Of a stretch of DNA of 64,000 bases, positions 23,239 through 36,893 are shown piece by piece; position 1 is the first letter of the stretch; every line of letters begins with the position of its first letter. The DNA lies in NCBI GenBank assembly GCA_010015655.1, contig ML976784.1:78398-142397 (forward strand), written 5' to 3'. The notes under the pieces are model-generated. The model had not been told where the DNA came from and made no database searches. It saw only the letters and a list, made by a program, of their open reading frames with translations. The stretch comes from Bimuria novae-zelandiae CBS 107.79 (Eukaryota > Ascomycota > Dothideomycetes > Pleosporales > Didymosphaeriaceae). Made by a program: the position numbers and the translations under genes.

Positions 23239-25163
23239 AGTCGAGTGGGGTAGTTTCCGACACCGGGTAGTTTCCGACAGCCCCGCAATCGCGCTTACCC
23301 ACCATGCACGCTAACTGAAAATAATTCTTATAATCTTAATTCTTTATTAATTTCAATTTTTCCTTTTGCATCGTATTCTCTGACTTTGAATAGTTAAATA
23401 CATAGAAGGAGATGTCTAGAACGCACTTATAGACCTCGAATCTAGGGTCGCTTTGGCCACTACTACTACTTAACATAGGGTACCACGCAACACTCTTCGC
23501 GGCCGCTTTAATAGTGCCTAATCCTACCTACATGCCTATAATAGTGTATAGTAGCTTTTAGTTATTTAAGAAGAGCATCTAGAGCGCTAGATTCTACGTT
23601 AAGAAGCCCTTAGTTATGCGCTAACCCACGCGCAAGTGCGAGCTATTACAATAGTTATTTTTAAGTAAAAGGGTAACTATAAGAACCTAGGGAAAGAGTA
23701 GACTAGTTAATTTATAAAACGCCGCCTAGCTATTAAGTTAAAGTTAGGCCGCCAGACTAGCTAGGAACGTATAAATGCGGCCACTCCTAAAAATATCAGG
23801 CAAATATTCGACCTGTACAAGACCGTGACCTGGATTCCCCCCCGACACAGGTACAACGCCAACGAGGGCGGTATTATGGAGGGCTAGGGAGTTAATGGGC
23901 TTGTTATAGGCTCCTCGCAAGAGAACCCTAATGCTGTACTAGTTAAAATAATAAATGCCTATATATAGACCTCTATAGTAGAGTGTATCTCTACGCTTGG
24001 CGTCGTTCTTAAACCTTTAGTTATCTTTAAGGCTAAGAGCATCTAGGAGCAGTAGTTTAAGAAGGAGTTTTTAACTTAATATCCTTACTAGCATATTACT
24101 TTCTCGCAAAATAGGTGGATAAGTAATAATATTACTATTAAGTGGCTGGAGAAGGTGTTCTTGCCCTAGACTAAGCCTAATAATCTGTCTAAGACACGAT
24201 TGCTTATTATTAACGGCCATGGCAGTTATACCTCGGACGAATTTATAACTATATATTATATAAATAATATGCATTTGCTCTTTATACCTGCCTATACTTC
24301 ACATATACTCCAGCCTTTAGATCTTGGTTGTTTCTCCAGCCTAAAGGTGGCGTATCGGCGCTTCGTCGGCGAGTATGGGGCTGAGACAGATGCAACAAAG
24401 CTTAGGAAGGCCAAGTTTCTCGAATTTTATGCAGAAGCGCGTAAAATCGGCCTTTGAGAGTAGTGTGTCCGATCTGGGTGGAAAGCAACAGGGCTATACC
24501 CTAAGAACGTAAGGAAGCCCTTAGGTTCTCGCTAGGTGGTGGTGCGCGAACGGCCGTCAACACCACCCTCTTCTACCAAGGATATCAGGACGCCAAAACG
24601 TGGCAGCGATGTTATAAAGCTATTTTCTGAAAAGAGCTTCTTACCAACTACACGACGATGTGTTTGGCTTACCGCTAAGGCATTTAACCGTACCTTAATA
24701 GAGGTTACTATAAAAAATTATAAGATTGCTTCCTTGCGCGAGTAGGTTAATTAAGTAAATTTGCTAAAACGCTGTAAAGTTATAATTAATCTAAATAAAT
24801 AGTTTATAAGTCTTGCAGAAGTTCTCTTGCAGGCTAATTAGGTACCCTCTTAACGTGTTCGCAAATTAAGAAACGCATCGCAGAAGGTCATTATTGTAGA
24901 GGAGGAAAGTAGCTCTAAAGAGGAAGTGGAGTAGCTATTGGTTCGACGTTTAGCGCGAGAACGACGACGAACACAACGATATCTTAATCGTGATTTAAGC
25001 ATAGATAAAGAAAGTGATTAAATGCTTTAAATACTATTTTTTTTTTTTTTTTACAAATTTATTTAATAAAGTTGTGAGCATATTCGCAACCCAAGTGGTG
25101 GCAGCGGCGAAATTTTGCGGGGTGTCGGAAACTACCCGGTGTTGGAAACTACCCCACCCGACT
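23239..25163 (+). mobile_element. E: pogo-like transposon nested in T
   Basis: The inverted ends share GTCG(A/G)GTGGGGTAGTTTCC and contain two GGTAGTTTCCGACA units 17 bp apart. TA lies at 23237-23238 and 25164-25165. It is 1925 bp and interrupts the Tc1-like transposase. A run of T near 25040 lies just past its gene. Confidence 0.92.
23650..25021 (+). pseudogene. Transposase of E (pogo/DDE-1 type)
   Basis: The start is unresolved. From about 23780 one frame gives DLYKTVTWIPPRHRYNANEGG, then IMEGQGVNGLVIGSSQENP, the first catalytic block with NANE in place of the usual N-M/V-D-E. The second block is LLIINGHGSYTSDEF (Asn for Asp), followed by LLFIPAYTSHILQPLDLGCF and YRRFVGEYG, typical of this family. 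The C-terminus is acidic then Arg-rich (VRRLARERRRTQRYL), ending at 25021. An open stretch of 85 codons survives at 24200-24457 and another at 24536-24745. No C-terminal zinc knuckle is visible. Confidence 0.82.
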
Positions 25164-26000
25164 TACTATCTTGTCTAACTGATCTTAAAATCCTCTACTT
25201 TCCGCCACGTATATTGCTCCCGCTAATAGACTTAGAGGTCTTATTATAGCAAACGAATATAATGCGTGGAAAGTGTAAGTTATTTTTAGCCTTAAGCCAG
25301 GCATAGTACTGTAGTCGTTAGTCCTCGTCGTTGCTACTAAGCGCTGGTTTTTTAGGTCGTACTCCGCGAGTTATTATGTATAGGTGCTACTTATCGCGGT
25401 GCTCCCTAGCAATGTTATAGACTATATTCTCACTAAGTGTGATGCTAGCTTCTGCGCAGAGGTCTCTGACAGCGTCATACACCCGGTAGGTGCCATATAC
25501 GATAATGTCATGCCGTGGTCTTGCGCTCAGCGTAGAGCCATCGCGTACCTTTACAGGTCTGCCAGGAGGAGACTGCTTGACTGTAGGTGTTGCAGCTAGT
25601 AATTCCTGTAGTGAGTCGACCTTTGCAGCATCTTTGACGCGTCGAAATGCCTTACCACATGCGTGGTCAGTTATACCCAAATCAGTGGCGATTTCTGGGA
25701 AAGTGAGGTTGTATTATGTTCTGAGAACGACGATAGCAGCTAGCTGGGCTTCTGACAGCAATCGAGAGTTTTTTTTTTGGGCAGGATTTGAAGCCATATT
25801 GAGTGAGAAACGTGAGGTTGAAGTGTAGGTGTTGACGCTCTACAGAGCTCTTGGAGGCTCGGAGACTCTGTTCCGCTAGTGACGCGCTAGCGTCTTGGCA
25901 AGTCACATGACGGCCGGCTTTATTGAGATTACCCTTTGTAGACTTAGGTACGTAGAGTCCTTATAACACTTTAACTACCTAAAGGTTCGAAACAACGAAA

Positions 26001-29000
26001 ATGGCTATAGTAGCTACGATAATAAAGGTCTTAATAAGAAGCGCAGCTTTTAGACTAACTATAAATACTATAATAGTGTTAGCTAATTAGGCTAATAAAA
26101 TATAGTAGCTTAAAGAGTAATTAGCTAAACTAGTAAATTACGTTCTAGCTACTATAATTATAGGAAGAATATCCTTTAAAGTTTTTAAAATTGATAAAGG
26201 TAAGAGAGAAGGACTTAAGGCGTTTCTTATAAATATAAAACTATACTACTAATATAATAAGAATATCTTTAGAATAGAATAAGTAAAAATCCTAGCAGCA
26301 GGCATGCATATAAAAGGTAAGATAGCTAAATAGCTATAACCCCTTACTAAGGACTACTTAAAGAATAAAGATAACATCGCTAAATATAGTAATAAAACTA
26401 AGAAGGTATTTAAAGACTAGGTATCCTTTAAGGAATAAATCTAGGTTATATTTAAGGAAGTTAACGAGGAAAAATAAGCCTAACACAAGATATAAAGGCT
26501 TAAGTAAATAAAATTAGCTAGTATGTATATAGCTAAGTTTAGGCGCCTCTAAGCTAAAATTAATTAAAATAACGCCCTACTTCAGGCAGCCTACTATAAT
26601 AGACTAAAGGAAAGTATTAGGGATAAGCTTACCTACTATAAGTAAATAGATAACCTAGAGGAACTCGTAAAACTAGCTATATAAATTAATAATTAACTAT
26701 ATAAATAATAATTAGAAAAGTAAAAAGGTAATCGCATTTAACCTAATACTAAGGGAAGCTAGAAACCGCGAAAGGACTGTAATAAGAATATTATAATAGC
26801 TAATAAAGCCTAAGAATAGAAACCTAGGAAGTAGCGTAAGGACCGTAAGAATAGACTATCTAACTAAAAATAAAAATAATGCTTTAAGGAGAAAGCATGC
26901 TTAGGATATAGAGAATAAGGTTATTTTTAAAAAAAAACTATTTAAAGAATAATAATAGACAAAGCAAGAGAGCATAAATTATATAAGTAGTAATAGCTAT
27001 ATTATAGGCACTAATACCTATGCCACATAAGATAAATAAAGATAATATCTCTAATATAGAACTTAAAGTTCTAGAGACACTAGAGGAAACAGAATGGAGG
27101 ATAGTACAGGAGTACGAGGTCTTTCTCTAAATAGTAAAAGGAAACTACTAGGTATGCAATAGTTATATGCATACGCCTAAGGACTATACACAAAAAATTA
27201 CGTTAGAAGGGCTAAGGGCTACTTTAACCTATAAAATTGCTACTAAGTACTAAGGAAATGTACTAATACCAGGATAGTAGATTAGGATTAGGAAATAATA
27301 TAAGCGGGTAGCCTAGTTCCTGTGCGATAAGGAAGATTGTTAACTATATAAGATTAAATAGGAGCTAGTAGTAATATTACTAAGAAATATTAACTATAAG
27401 TTTATTAATAATTATAAACTAATAATAACTTGCTATAAATATTTCCTTAATAAATAAGCGCGTTACTATAAAAAATTAAGATAGTAGAAATATTTTAATA
27501 ATAAATGCTAAGTACACAGAGCACATAAGGAAGCCACTAGCTATTACCCTAAAGGTATAAACGCAGGGTTAGTAATAACTATAAAAAACTAATAGATAGA
27601 GGGCACGAGCCCTAAGCACCTATAATTGATTAAATAGCTAGACTATAATAAAGATTACTTAGCACACCTATATTAAAAGGAATAAATAGTAGTATTAGAA
27701 ATAATACTATTATATAAAGATCTTAAATTTTAAGAATGTCTAGTCGCGGGATGTAGAAGATACAAAGAACTCTAAAAGAAAGAAGAGATCTAGCGAATTA
27801 GGGATATAAAGAGAACTTATAAATTACTTTATTAAAAGTAATAGAAAGAGACTAAAACTAACTTAGAAATAAAAGAAGCTATATAAAACTAGGTTAAAAA
27901 AGTAAAGGCTTCTTAGGACACTACTAAATAAGCTAATAGCAAGTTAGAAAACTAGGGCGCCGCTAGGCAAAAGACCTTACTAGTAGAAGCGCAACTATAA
28001 AGGCAAAAAGGACAGAAATAGGTATAAGTAACCTATAACTAACTAAGAAAGTTATAATTAGTAGTTACTAAGTAATAGCGATAATAGACCCTAGAGTGAC
28101 TAGATATCTAATATTCCTAAAAATAGTAGAAAAACACAACCTGCCATACAGGGACAAGGAAACACTAGTATAAGTAGAAATAGTAGATAGGACGATATCC
28201 TAAGGATATAGCAAAGGCTAGTTACGCCTTAAAACGACGCTATTACCTGTTAGCCTAGATAGATTCTAGAGCTAATATAGCTTTACGATTATAGATCTCG
28301 AAAGTATAAAAGTAATTATTAGCTATAATTAGCTCTTAAAGTACAACTTTATTATAGACTAGTAAAAAAAACACTACTTAGCTAAGGACTTATATTAAAG
28401 GTCGCTAGAACGCGCAAGTCGCGGAAAATATAATTATTAATTTTAAATACTTTAGTAGGGCGGGTTAAAGAATAAGCTATATAACTTTTAGTCGCTAAGA
28501 TTATAAGAGTTATAAAAGAAAATCTAGGCTAGGCAAGACTAATATAGGTACGATACTTAGGCCTAAGAGAAGTGGTAAAAGCTACTACTATTTTACTAAA
28601 AGATTAAAAATATATAGAACCCACCGAGGAAATTAAAGGAAAAGAACTACTAAAATACTGAAAATAAAATTATAAAAATACTTTTAGTAGAGGGCACGAA
28701 GCTACGCCTAGAATAATTATAACTAATATTTATAGACTAGGAAAAAGAAGTATAGGATTACTTAAGAAAGAACCTAGTAAAATAGTATATTTAATAAAGT
28801 TAAAGCCTAGCGGCTTTTCCTATACTTTAGGTACCTAAGAAAAATAGCAAGCTGCGACTCTATATAGACTGTATATAGCTAAATAAAGCTATAATTAAGA
28901 ATTAGTACGTACTACTTTTAATCACGGAGTTAATAGATAGACTTTAGGGAGCCAAGTAGTTTATAAAATTTAATATACGTAATAGATATTACTATATATA

Positions 29001-31615
29001 AATAGCTAAGGGACACGAGTGGAAAACTGCGTTTAAGATATAATATAGCCTATATAAGTATTAAGTAATACCCTTTAGATTAATAAACGCGCCTGCGACG
29101 CTTTAGACACTAATTAATAAAGTACTATATAAATACTTAGATATATTTTATACTACCTACCTTAATAACGTACTTATTTATTTTACTAGAACGCTTAAGG
29201 AGCACAAGGAATATATAAAGAAAGTACTTAAAATAAAAAAGTATTAATTACTCCTTTATCTAGAAAAATGCAAATTCCACGTTACTAAGATAGAGTACCT
29301 AGGATTTATTATCTCACGGGAAGGTGTAGATATAGACCCTAAGAAGATTACTACTATATAAGAATAGCTAGAACCTAAGTTAGTAAAAGATATTTAGTCC
29401 TTTCTAGGGTTTACTAACTTCTACTAGAAGTTTATTAAGAACTACTCTAAGACTATAATACTAATAATAGAACTTATAAAAAAGGATAAATAGACAGGCT
29501 TTACGGAAAAAGCTAGAGAAGCTTTTAGGAAGCTAAAGACGCTCTTCTTATAAGTACTACTACTATAGATACACGATCTAAGAAGACCTATAAGGATAGA
29601 AATAGACGTATTAGACTACGTACTAGGAGCGATACTCTTATAATAATATAAAGATAAGAAATAGAGACTAGTATTCTTCTATTTAAGAAAGTTTTTAGGA
29701 GTAGAACTTAATTATAACGTTTATAATAAGGAATTACTTAAGATAGTGGACGCCTTTAAATAATAAGAAGCTTAACTTACTAGAGCACGCTTTAAAATAG
29801 AGGTATAAATAAACTATTAAAACCTTACTAGCTTTATAATAACTAAGAAACTTAACTAAAGACAGGTATAATAAGCCAAATTCCTAGCAAACTTTAATTT
29901 AGCTATATACTATTAACTAGGAACGCTTAACGACACAGCGGATGCCTTAAGTAAAAGATTAAACCTTACTAAGGATAAACTAGAGCTATATAATATAATA
30001 TTATAAGTAAGAAACGATAAAACTATTAAATATAATTAACTAATAATTAAGGTCCGTGCTACTAGTCTACATTATACTAAACTAGAGGTATATAACTTCT
30101 AGGACTACAGTTAACTCATTATAAAACAATAAGAGAAATACGACCTATTCTAGGACGGGATTAATAAAACACGACGAGATTACTTAAATAGACTTATTAT
30201 AAGACTAGGGTATAAAGAGGCCCTAATCTAAAGACTATATAAGCTTAGGGAATAAGAATACCTAAGTATTAAAGAAATAACGCGTTAAATCGCGAATAAA
30301 TAAATTATCCCTAAACTTAAGTAGGCAGAAACTAAGGTTATAAATAACTATTTAGCATGCTATAAAAATAAGCTAAAGAAATATAAGTCTTATAGACTAC
30401 TATAACTACTATAAGTAGTAGAATAACTATAGTAGAGTATAATAATAGACTTTATAGTAAAACTCCTAAGATTGCTATAGCCAGGAATAGAATAAATATA
30501 TAACACTATTATAGTAATAGTAGACCGCTTAACTAAGATGGCTAAGTTTAGGCCTATAAAAGAATCTATAATAGTAGAAAAACTAGCTTATAAAATAGAT
30601 AACGTAGTGTTCGCAGAATATAAACCTCTTAAGGAATTTATTACTAATAAAGATAAGCTCTTTACGTTAAAATACTAAGATATATTTATAGTAGCCCTAG
30701 GCGTTAATAGAAAGCTCTTAATAAGTTTTTATCCTTAGACTAATAGACAAACGAAACGTACGAATTAGACCCTAAAATAGTACCTATAATTCTACGTTAA
30801 TAAATAGTAGAATAATTAAGTAGAATTACTACTAATAGCCTAGTTAGCATATAACAGCACAAGGTTAAGAATAATATAGTATTTCTTACACTACGCTAAC
30901 TATAGATATAAGCTAATTACTTATTAAGATCTATAAGATATAGAAAGTATTTTTATAAAAGCTTAAAATAAGACTTAAAAGATAAGGAAACTTTATAAAG
31001 TCTTAAAAAAATAAATTACCTAGAAAGCGCTTATAGTATCTAGAAACGTAAATAAGTAAAGGATTAAAAGACTAACCCTTAAAAGGGGGGACAAAGTTTT
31101 CTTATTATAAAAGAATTTAAGAATAAAACAACCTAGTAAAAAACTGTACTACCTCTAAGTAGGCTCTTTTAAAGTATAAGAAACTAAGGGACCTATTATA
31201 ACTAAACTACTTTTACTAGTAGGCACAAAAATACACCTAATATTTTATATTAAAACTAGTACTACTAAATGCTCTAGTTAAGATCTAGTTACATTTAAAA
31301 GATAATAAATACGAGGCTAAAGAAATTAAGGACCTAAGGATAGTCTAGGATTAGTAAAAGTACTTAGTAAAATAAAAGGGATAGCCTAAATAATATAATA
31401 CCTAAAAACTAAAAAAAAAACTTTATTAACTATAAAAAGGTATAGAGGGACTACTATTTTAAGATAAGAGAAGACTAGTTCTGCTAAGGCTAAATAGTAA
31501 ATTTAAAAAGGAAGAAAAGTTAAAAGATAAAAAAAAATTAAAATTAAGTAAAAAAGGCTTTACTTATAACTAGCATAAGTTAGCCCCTAAAGGTGCAAGT
31601 CGCGATAATTTATAA
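26001..31615 (+). pseudogene. gag-pol of GyC, RIPed
   Basis: ATG 26001 (MAIVATIIKVLIRSA) opens gag, with a capsid-like block (GKREGLKAFLINIKLYY) and a decayed zinc knuckle CLGYREQGYF near 26900-26945 (Cys and His to Tyr). Protease is near 28085 as IIDPRVT (from DSGA). RT shows FRLINAPATLQTLINKVL and YLNNVLIY near 29160, both Asp lost. RNase H, integrase (SFYPQTNRQTKRTNQ) and a chromodomain at about 31310-31425 (YLVKQKGQPKQYNT) follow. The stop is at 31613-31615 in a different frame from the ATG, so at least one shift exists. The last codons overlap the antisense ORF by 46 bp. Confidence 0.85.
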
Positions 31616-32013
31616 TAATTAATAGTAGCTATACCTTTTAGATCTTCCTTCTTTAAAGTTTTTATTATATTAGTAACACGCTAATTACGCTAAGCGTAAT
31701 TATACTTTTTCTCCTCTACTTTAGCTAGCTTATACTAAAGGCAAGCAGCTAACTCTTTCGCGCGAAGAAGCTCTAGACGCTTCTTACGCTTCTCCCTCTA
31801 AACACGCTCCTAATCTTTCTCAGGAACCCATAGGCTACACAGAGTATAGACGGAAATACAGCTAGCCCACTCCCCGGAAGCAGCATCTATAAAGTAATAT
31901 AACTTTATTTTCTAGTAGCGCTTATAACTAGATATTATCTCTAGACTACGAGATTCCACCTTCTCCGCACGGGCACGACGAGTGGCAATAAACAAGTAAG
32001 GCGCTTTTAGTAT
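31570..32013 (-). pseudogene. Antisense zinc-cluster/coiled-coil ORF of GyC
   Basis: It reads right to left between pol and the 3' LTR, opposite to gag-pol. The start is taken as ATA 32013 (aligned with ATG of the GyB and GyE versions). The motif YKRYQKIKLYYFIDAASG then EWASCISVYTLC has the spacing C-x2-C-x6-C-x8-C-x2-C-x6-C, with three Cys turned to Tyr (TGY to TAY) and one to Trp. The block SLWVPEKDQERVQREKRKKR and a charged helix follow. Spacing and flanks (FIDAASG against FVDTASG, VPEKDQERV against VPEEDQEKV) match GyE. Inferred role: a DNA-binding or nucleic-acid-binding accessory protein; function unknown. Confidence 0.72.
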
Positions 32014-32164
32014 AATTAGTAAGGTAAGGAAAATTAAGAGGAGGCTATAACCTACCCTAAGACGTAGAAATACGTACTTTTATATAAATTAGTAGTTACC
32101 CGCTAATAATATAACTAGGTAAAAAAGTAAGGTATTAAGATAATATTTTTAAGAGGAGGGATAG

Positions 32165-32662
32165 TGTTATAATTATAAACTTTATAAGAATAAAAAGACT
32201 AAATAATTACATTAAGAAAGTAATTATTAGTAAAATAATTAAGTTATAAAAACACACGAAGATATAGGGTAGCTTAAATTAGTAGTTACGTAATATAGTC
32301 CCGCATAAGCGAGAAGTCTAAGGGACTATAAAAGTCCTAGGGACTATAATAGCTTAGCTAAACTATAATAATAATTTAGATAATAGTAAAGACTAGGATA
32401 GATAGTATATAGTCTAATAATTTCTTTATACTTTTCTTACTTTTTGTAGTTAACTTAGCATACTATAAGTATATTTTTTATAGCAGATTAGTGAATCTCC
32501 TAGTTAGTTATTTTATAGTTTATTATAAAATTAGATTATTTTAAAAACCTACTTCGTGGCTACCTTTAGCTTTTAACTATTAAATATCTGCAAGATAGTT
32601 CCACCCTTAACCTATCCTCCCCTAACCCGGACCAGGCTTAGGTACGTAGAGCCCTTGTAACA
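32165..32662 (+). repeat. 3' LTR of GyC
   Basis: It starts TGTTATAATTATAAAC and ends GCCCTTGTAACA, followed by CTTTA. It aligns with the interrupted 5' LTR but has fewer copies of the internal 24-bp tandem unit. It shows where T inserted (CCCGGACCAGGCTTAGG is intact here). Confidence 0.92.
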
Positions 32663-32667
32663 CTTTA

Positions 32668-35600
32668 GTAGGCCCTATTTCGTTTCTCTCTATAGTTTAG
32701 TTCTTTTATAAACATTATAGTTCTTAATATACTACCTTACTTAGTTAAATATCCCTAAGAAGAAGTAGTCTTAAGTAAGAATTTTATAAGTATTTTCTTA
32801 TTTTAAGTATTTTAAAGCTAGGAAACTATGCGCGACCGCTATTAGCGTTATTTATAAAAGTTCTAATTTTAGTACTTATTATCTTGACCTATAGTACAGG
32901 TACCCGTAGTTATATATTCTATATTCTAAGATACTAATAGACAGCTTCTACCTAGGTTCGAACTTCCTAAGTCTATTCTTAATATAGACCTTTATCTTGC
33001 TATACGCGCTATCTTTATTACGTTTCACCTCTTATTATATAGTATTAAAGTCTAGTTCGCGTTGCTTAGCAGGGTTATCGCCTCCTTAAAGGATTAATAT
33101 AGGTAGTTTAGGGCGTGTTAGGTAAGCAAGCACTAGGTCCTTGTCTATTTTAATATAGTAAGATTCCTCTATAGTAATAGGTATTTAGGGGATAAAAGAC
33201 TTTAAGCTATTTCTTTTAGTAGTTTTTTTAAAAAAGCGTAAAGTGCCTTAACTTTAATTTATTATCTTTATTATCCTTTAGTAGGTCTTAGTACTTCCGG
33301 GAGAGAGCGTCTAGCTTAGAGTTTATTAACTCTAGTTTATATATAAACGTTATATTAATATAGCTAAGTATATTTACTTATTAAACGTATTGTTTGTCTA
33401 ACCTTTCTTTAGTAGCAAAATACGTAAGGTTCTTATAATTAGTATAGACTATAAGGTGCTTTACCACTTAATATATATAGTCTTATTTATTTACGTATTT
33501 AATAACTATAAGTATCTCTTTATTATAGATAGCGTAGTTATATTCTACTAAGCTATTCTTTGTTAAGAAGTAAGCCACTAGGCGTAGAATCCTATTATTA
33601 TTATACTAGGAGAAGTATCCCCTAATTAACTAGCTAAAGGTATCTACTTCTAGTACTAATTCTTATTTAAGATTAAAGTAGGCTAGCGCGGGGTCTATAT
33701 AAAACGCTATTTTTAATAAGTTAAATACGTGCTACTACTCTTATCCCTAAATAAATTCTACTTTATTACTAGTAAGCTTTATAAGGGGGCTTACTATGCT
33801 AGAAAAGTCTTATATAAATTTTTAATAAAAGTTCGCGAAGCCCACGAAACTTTAGACTTTTTTTTATTAAAGTTAGTAGCTCTTATTTTTAAATTGCCTA
33901 GACTGCATCAAGGTCTATACTTACGCCCTTATTAACTTCTATAATAAATTTAAGGTACTTAGTCTTTTTAACGTAAAACTTAAATTTTCTAATATCTAAA
34001 TATAGTCCTGTGGCCCCTAACTTTTAAATTATAGTACGTACTTTCTCTTCGTGATCTTTTTAGCTACTACTAGAGAAGATAAGAACGTTATCTATATATA
34101 CTAAGTAGTAGTTATTAAGGTGCTCCCTTAGTACCTAGTTAATATACTACTAAAATATACTTAACGCGTTAGCTAGGCTAAAAGGAACTACTAGCTACTT
34201 ATAGAAACTAAATTAACTTTTAAATACTAGTTTTTATTTCTTGCCTTTTACTATCTAAAGCCTATAAAAGGCGTAAATTATATTAAGTTTACTAAACTAT
34301 TTAGCTTTCGCGAGGAGCTAAAGGGTCTTACTAATTAATAGTAAAAGGTACTAGTCCGTCTTTAGGATAGTATTTAGGACTTAATAATTAATATAAAAGT
34401 ATAGTCCTTTACTAGGTTTTTTAGTAAATAACACTAAGGCGGCGGCGCTGGACTTACTTACTTAAATAAAGTCTTTATTTAAGTATTTAGTAAGCTCTTT
34501 CTAAAGAACAAGCAACTCTTTACGAGATATATTAAATAGAGGGCTATAGAGGATCTCTAGAGTCTCGCTATCTTTTTTTACAAGAGGGATAAAAAGATCT
34601 ACTCTAGGTTCATAGTGCGGGGGGAGCTTGTCAGCTCATTCCTTATAAAAGATACGCTATAAGTCCTTAAAATCTTTAAGTAGTAACTTTTATAGTTTTA
34701 CTTTTTAACTTGCTAGTTAACGCCTTCTATATATCTTTTATTAATATAAAAAACACCTTAGCCCTATTTCTTAGGCGTTAATTACGCTAATTTTGGCCTA
34801 TAAAGGCTATAGCTAATATCCTTTAAAGCTTTACTAATAGTTATTTACTTTCTTAGTTATAAATACAGGTGCCTAAACTTTTAATCTAAATTAATTTCTT
34901 CGCTAGGGCTAGTTTAACCCTATTCTTTTTTATTTAGATTTGGCTAAGGATTAGATCGTACAATCCGTCGTTAAGTAACACGCATAGCTATATTAGTTCT
35001 ATATAGCTATTAATATTTACTTTTAGTTAGACTACTTCGTGTACGAAGAGTCGCATGCCTTTAATACTAATAACCTCTTATAGATAAGGTAGGTTCTTGC
35101 GCTGTAGTTGGGCTTTTATTAAAATTTTTTCTAATATAAATTTAAAGATTAAATAATCTAAATTAATTATTATTAATATAAATATAATATTATTAATAGG
35201 CGAGTACACTATTACTAGTGTTAAGTTTAGCTATAGTCTTTAAAAATTATTAAAACTTATCTTTTACCCTTTTCCTACTTCTACCTCTTAGCGGCGACTA
35301 TTACTAAGAAAATCTAGTTTTCTAAATTAGTAAAAGCTATATTAAACTTTTTATTAAAAGATATTTTAGTCGCAGGTATAGCAGCGCGAATTTATACTAG
35401 CTTTATTATAAGTAAAAGTTTACACTACTTTATACGGTATCCTATATCTTTATAATAAAAATAGAAACTATTCTTTTTACATGTTTTTATTACCTCGCAC
35501 AACACCTACGTGGCTTATTTTTAGGTATTAATAGACCTATATCTTATAGCTCTATTTATTACTTAATATCTTTTATTTTAGCTTCGTTGGCTAGATATCC

Positions 35601-36893
35601 TTCTAGGGTTAGCTTAGGTAGGTTCCTAATCTATCTCGTCTGGCGCCCTGTTCTTAGCAGAAAACTTTAGTAGTTATAATATATTTTAAAAAAGATTTTT
35701 TTTAACCTTATTAACTTTTTTCTAGACCCCTTGCAGGTCCTAATTATTATTTATATTTATTATAACTATTTAGTCCTGTAAGTCCTTACGGAGGTTTTAA
35801 AGGTATAGATTCTTAAAATCTCTTAACTATACTCCTTAGCTTCTATAGAGTAGTTATTAAAGTTAAAGTTAAAGTTACAAAGCTTTTAGTTCCCTTATTA
35901 TATTATAAGTAAGTAGTTACTCGCGATTTCTTCCCCTAGGTAATTATAAAAGTTATAGTCTAATAACTTCTAGAAGTTAGCTTTAGTATATTTTAGATAG
36001 TAGTTTAAGTACGTAATTCTCACCGTCGCTGCACGTCCTATTAATTAACTAATAATATATTTAGATATATTTCTAAGGTAGTTCTTGTCCTCTAAGAGCT
36101 TATATTATATTACTATTTTAAAGTAGTAGTAATGCTGTTATTTTCTATTAAAGTAGACTAAGTTAAAGATTTTAGGACGGCGGCTTCTTCCTTAGTTTAA
36201 GACAAGCTCTACTATTAATCTCTTTAGTAGCTCTATCTATTAGTGTACTTTTAATAACTAATTTATATCTTTTATTTCTTAAGAGTATTATTATATTATT
36301 AAGGGTTCTTAGTGCTTTTTAACTATTTCTTTAGTTAGTTCTTTTACTTTTTACGATAAAGTCTAAAAAGTATCCTAAAAGTTAACAAGTGCTTTAACCT
36401 TACTAAAGAATTACTATATTTTATTCTCGTTAACTCTTAATGCCTAAAGTTTAATTATAAATAAGGAGGCTATCCTGTTGTTTTCTTAGCTATTACTCTA
36501 TTATAAGTTAATAGCTTACTACGTATAATTATTCGCGCTAAAACGTGGACCCTTAGTAAAAGGTCGTATTCTTGTTTTTATAACTTCTTTATTTAGCAAA
36601 GACAGTCTTGCTAGCGTTAAGTATCTATTAAGACTCCTTTTTAATTACTTACTAGGGAGAGTTCTGTCTCCTCGTAGGTCTAGGCGTCGCCTTTATAGTA
36701 TTTATTTATATAAGTTCTTTAACTTCGTGTGCTACTTTATAGCTTTAGTTTATAATTATATTTAAAATCTACTTGTCCCGCGATAGGTAAAAGTAATTAA
36801 ATTTAATATAAGGGGCTAGGTGCTTAAGGAGCTAAAGGTGCTAAAAAAATACTTATAAATTTAATAAAAAGTCTAAATTTAAGCTTTAGGCAT
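32668..36893 (-). pseudogene. GyA gag, protease, RT and RNase H
   Basis: Reading leftward from ATG 36893 (MPKA), gag is followed by a protease-like region near 35150 and RT. RT blocks are visible as DKLPPHYEPRVDLFI, KSSAAALVLFTKKPSKG, PFSLANALSIFQQYINQVL and YIDNVLIF near 34080-34120. The second catalytic Asp is replaced by Asn. RNase H and the start of integrase run to 32668, where GyC interrupts. The RT differs clearly from GyB-GyE. The short forward open stretch at 33729-33935 is on the other strand and not a gene. Confidence 0.7.

Larger units (their letters stand above)
22426..25797 (-). pseudogene. Tc1-like transposase of T, split by E
   Basis: Start ATG 25797 (MASNPAQKKNSRLLSEAQ). The N-terminal helix-turn-helix reads LTFPEIATDLGITDHACGKAF, interrupted by one TAA from a former Gln codon. 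Open sequence follows to 25387, including SPPGRPVKVRDGSTLS. After E the C-terminal DDE part resumes: YTIRDNNQGATIYL, and near the end PQPPNSPDLHLIERCF, the Tc1 signature around the third catalytic residue (N-S-P-D-L-x-x-I-E). It ends QNNFTA at 22426. Frame changes occur in the C-terminal half. The forward open stretch at 25490-25828 is only its complement. Confidence 0.85.
22297..25938 (-). mobile_element. T: Tc1/mariner-like transposon in the GyC LTR, with nested E
   Basis: The inverted ends CAAAGGGTAATCTCAATAAAG...CGGCCGTCA match over about 35 bp, with TA at 22295-22296 and 25939-25940. Comparison with the uninterrupted right LTR of GyC confirms the empty site. Without E it is about 1.7 kb, a normal Tc1 length. 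RIP is milder than in neighbours. Confidence 0.93.
21791..25968 (+). repeat. 5' LTR of GyC, interrupted by T
   Basis: It starts TGTTACGATCACGAATCCC and ends CCTTATAACA. Removing T (22297-25938 plus one TA) leaves 534 bp, 36 bp longer than the right LTR. The difference is extra copies of a 24-bp tandem unit near 21950-22005. Confidence 0.9.
21791..32662 (+). mobile_element. GyC: Ty3/gypsy retrotransposon with chromodomain
   Basis: LTRs at 21791-25968 (interrupted by T) and 32165-32662 (498 bp) are flanked by CTTTA at 21786-21790 and 32663-32667. Internal sequence begins CTTTAACTACCT. Gag-pol is on the plus strand and an antisense zinc-cluster ORF lies before the right LTR. The element splits the GyA integrase. 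Confidence 0.92.

Noticed and set aside
23230..25165. Closely spaced short repeats in the TIRs as a possible CRISPR-like array
   Set aside because: Only two units per end, inverted between ends and flanked by TA duplications; they are TIR sub-repeats.
25490..25828. 112-codon forward open stretch
   Set aside because: It is opposite the Tc1-like transposase N-terminus, which has clear helix-turn-helix motifs.
22297..25938. Reading the whole 3.6-kb T element as one large transposon
   Set aside because: Internal TIRs with their own TA duplication and a separate pogo-type transposase show that E is a later insertion.
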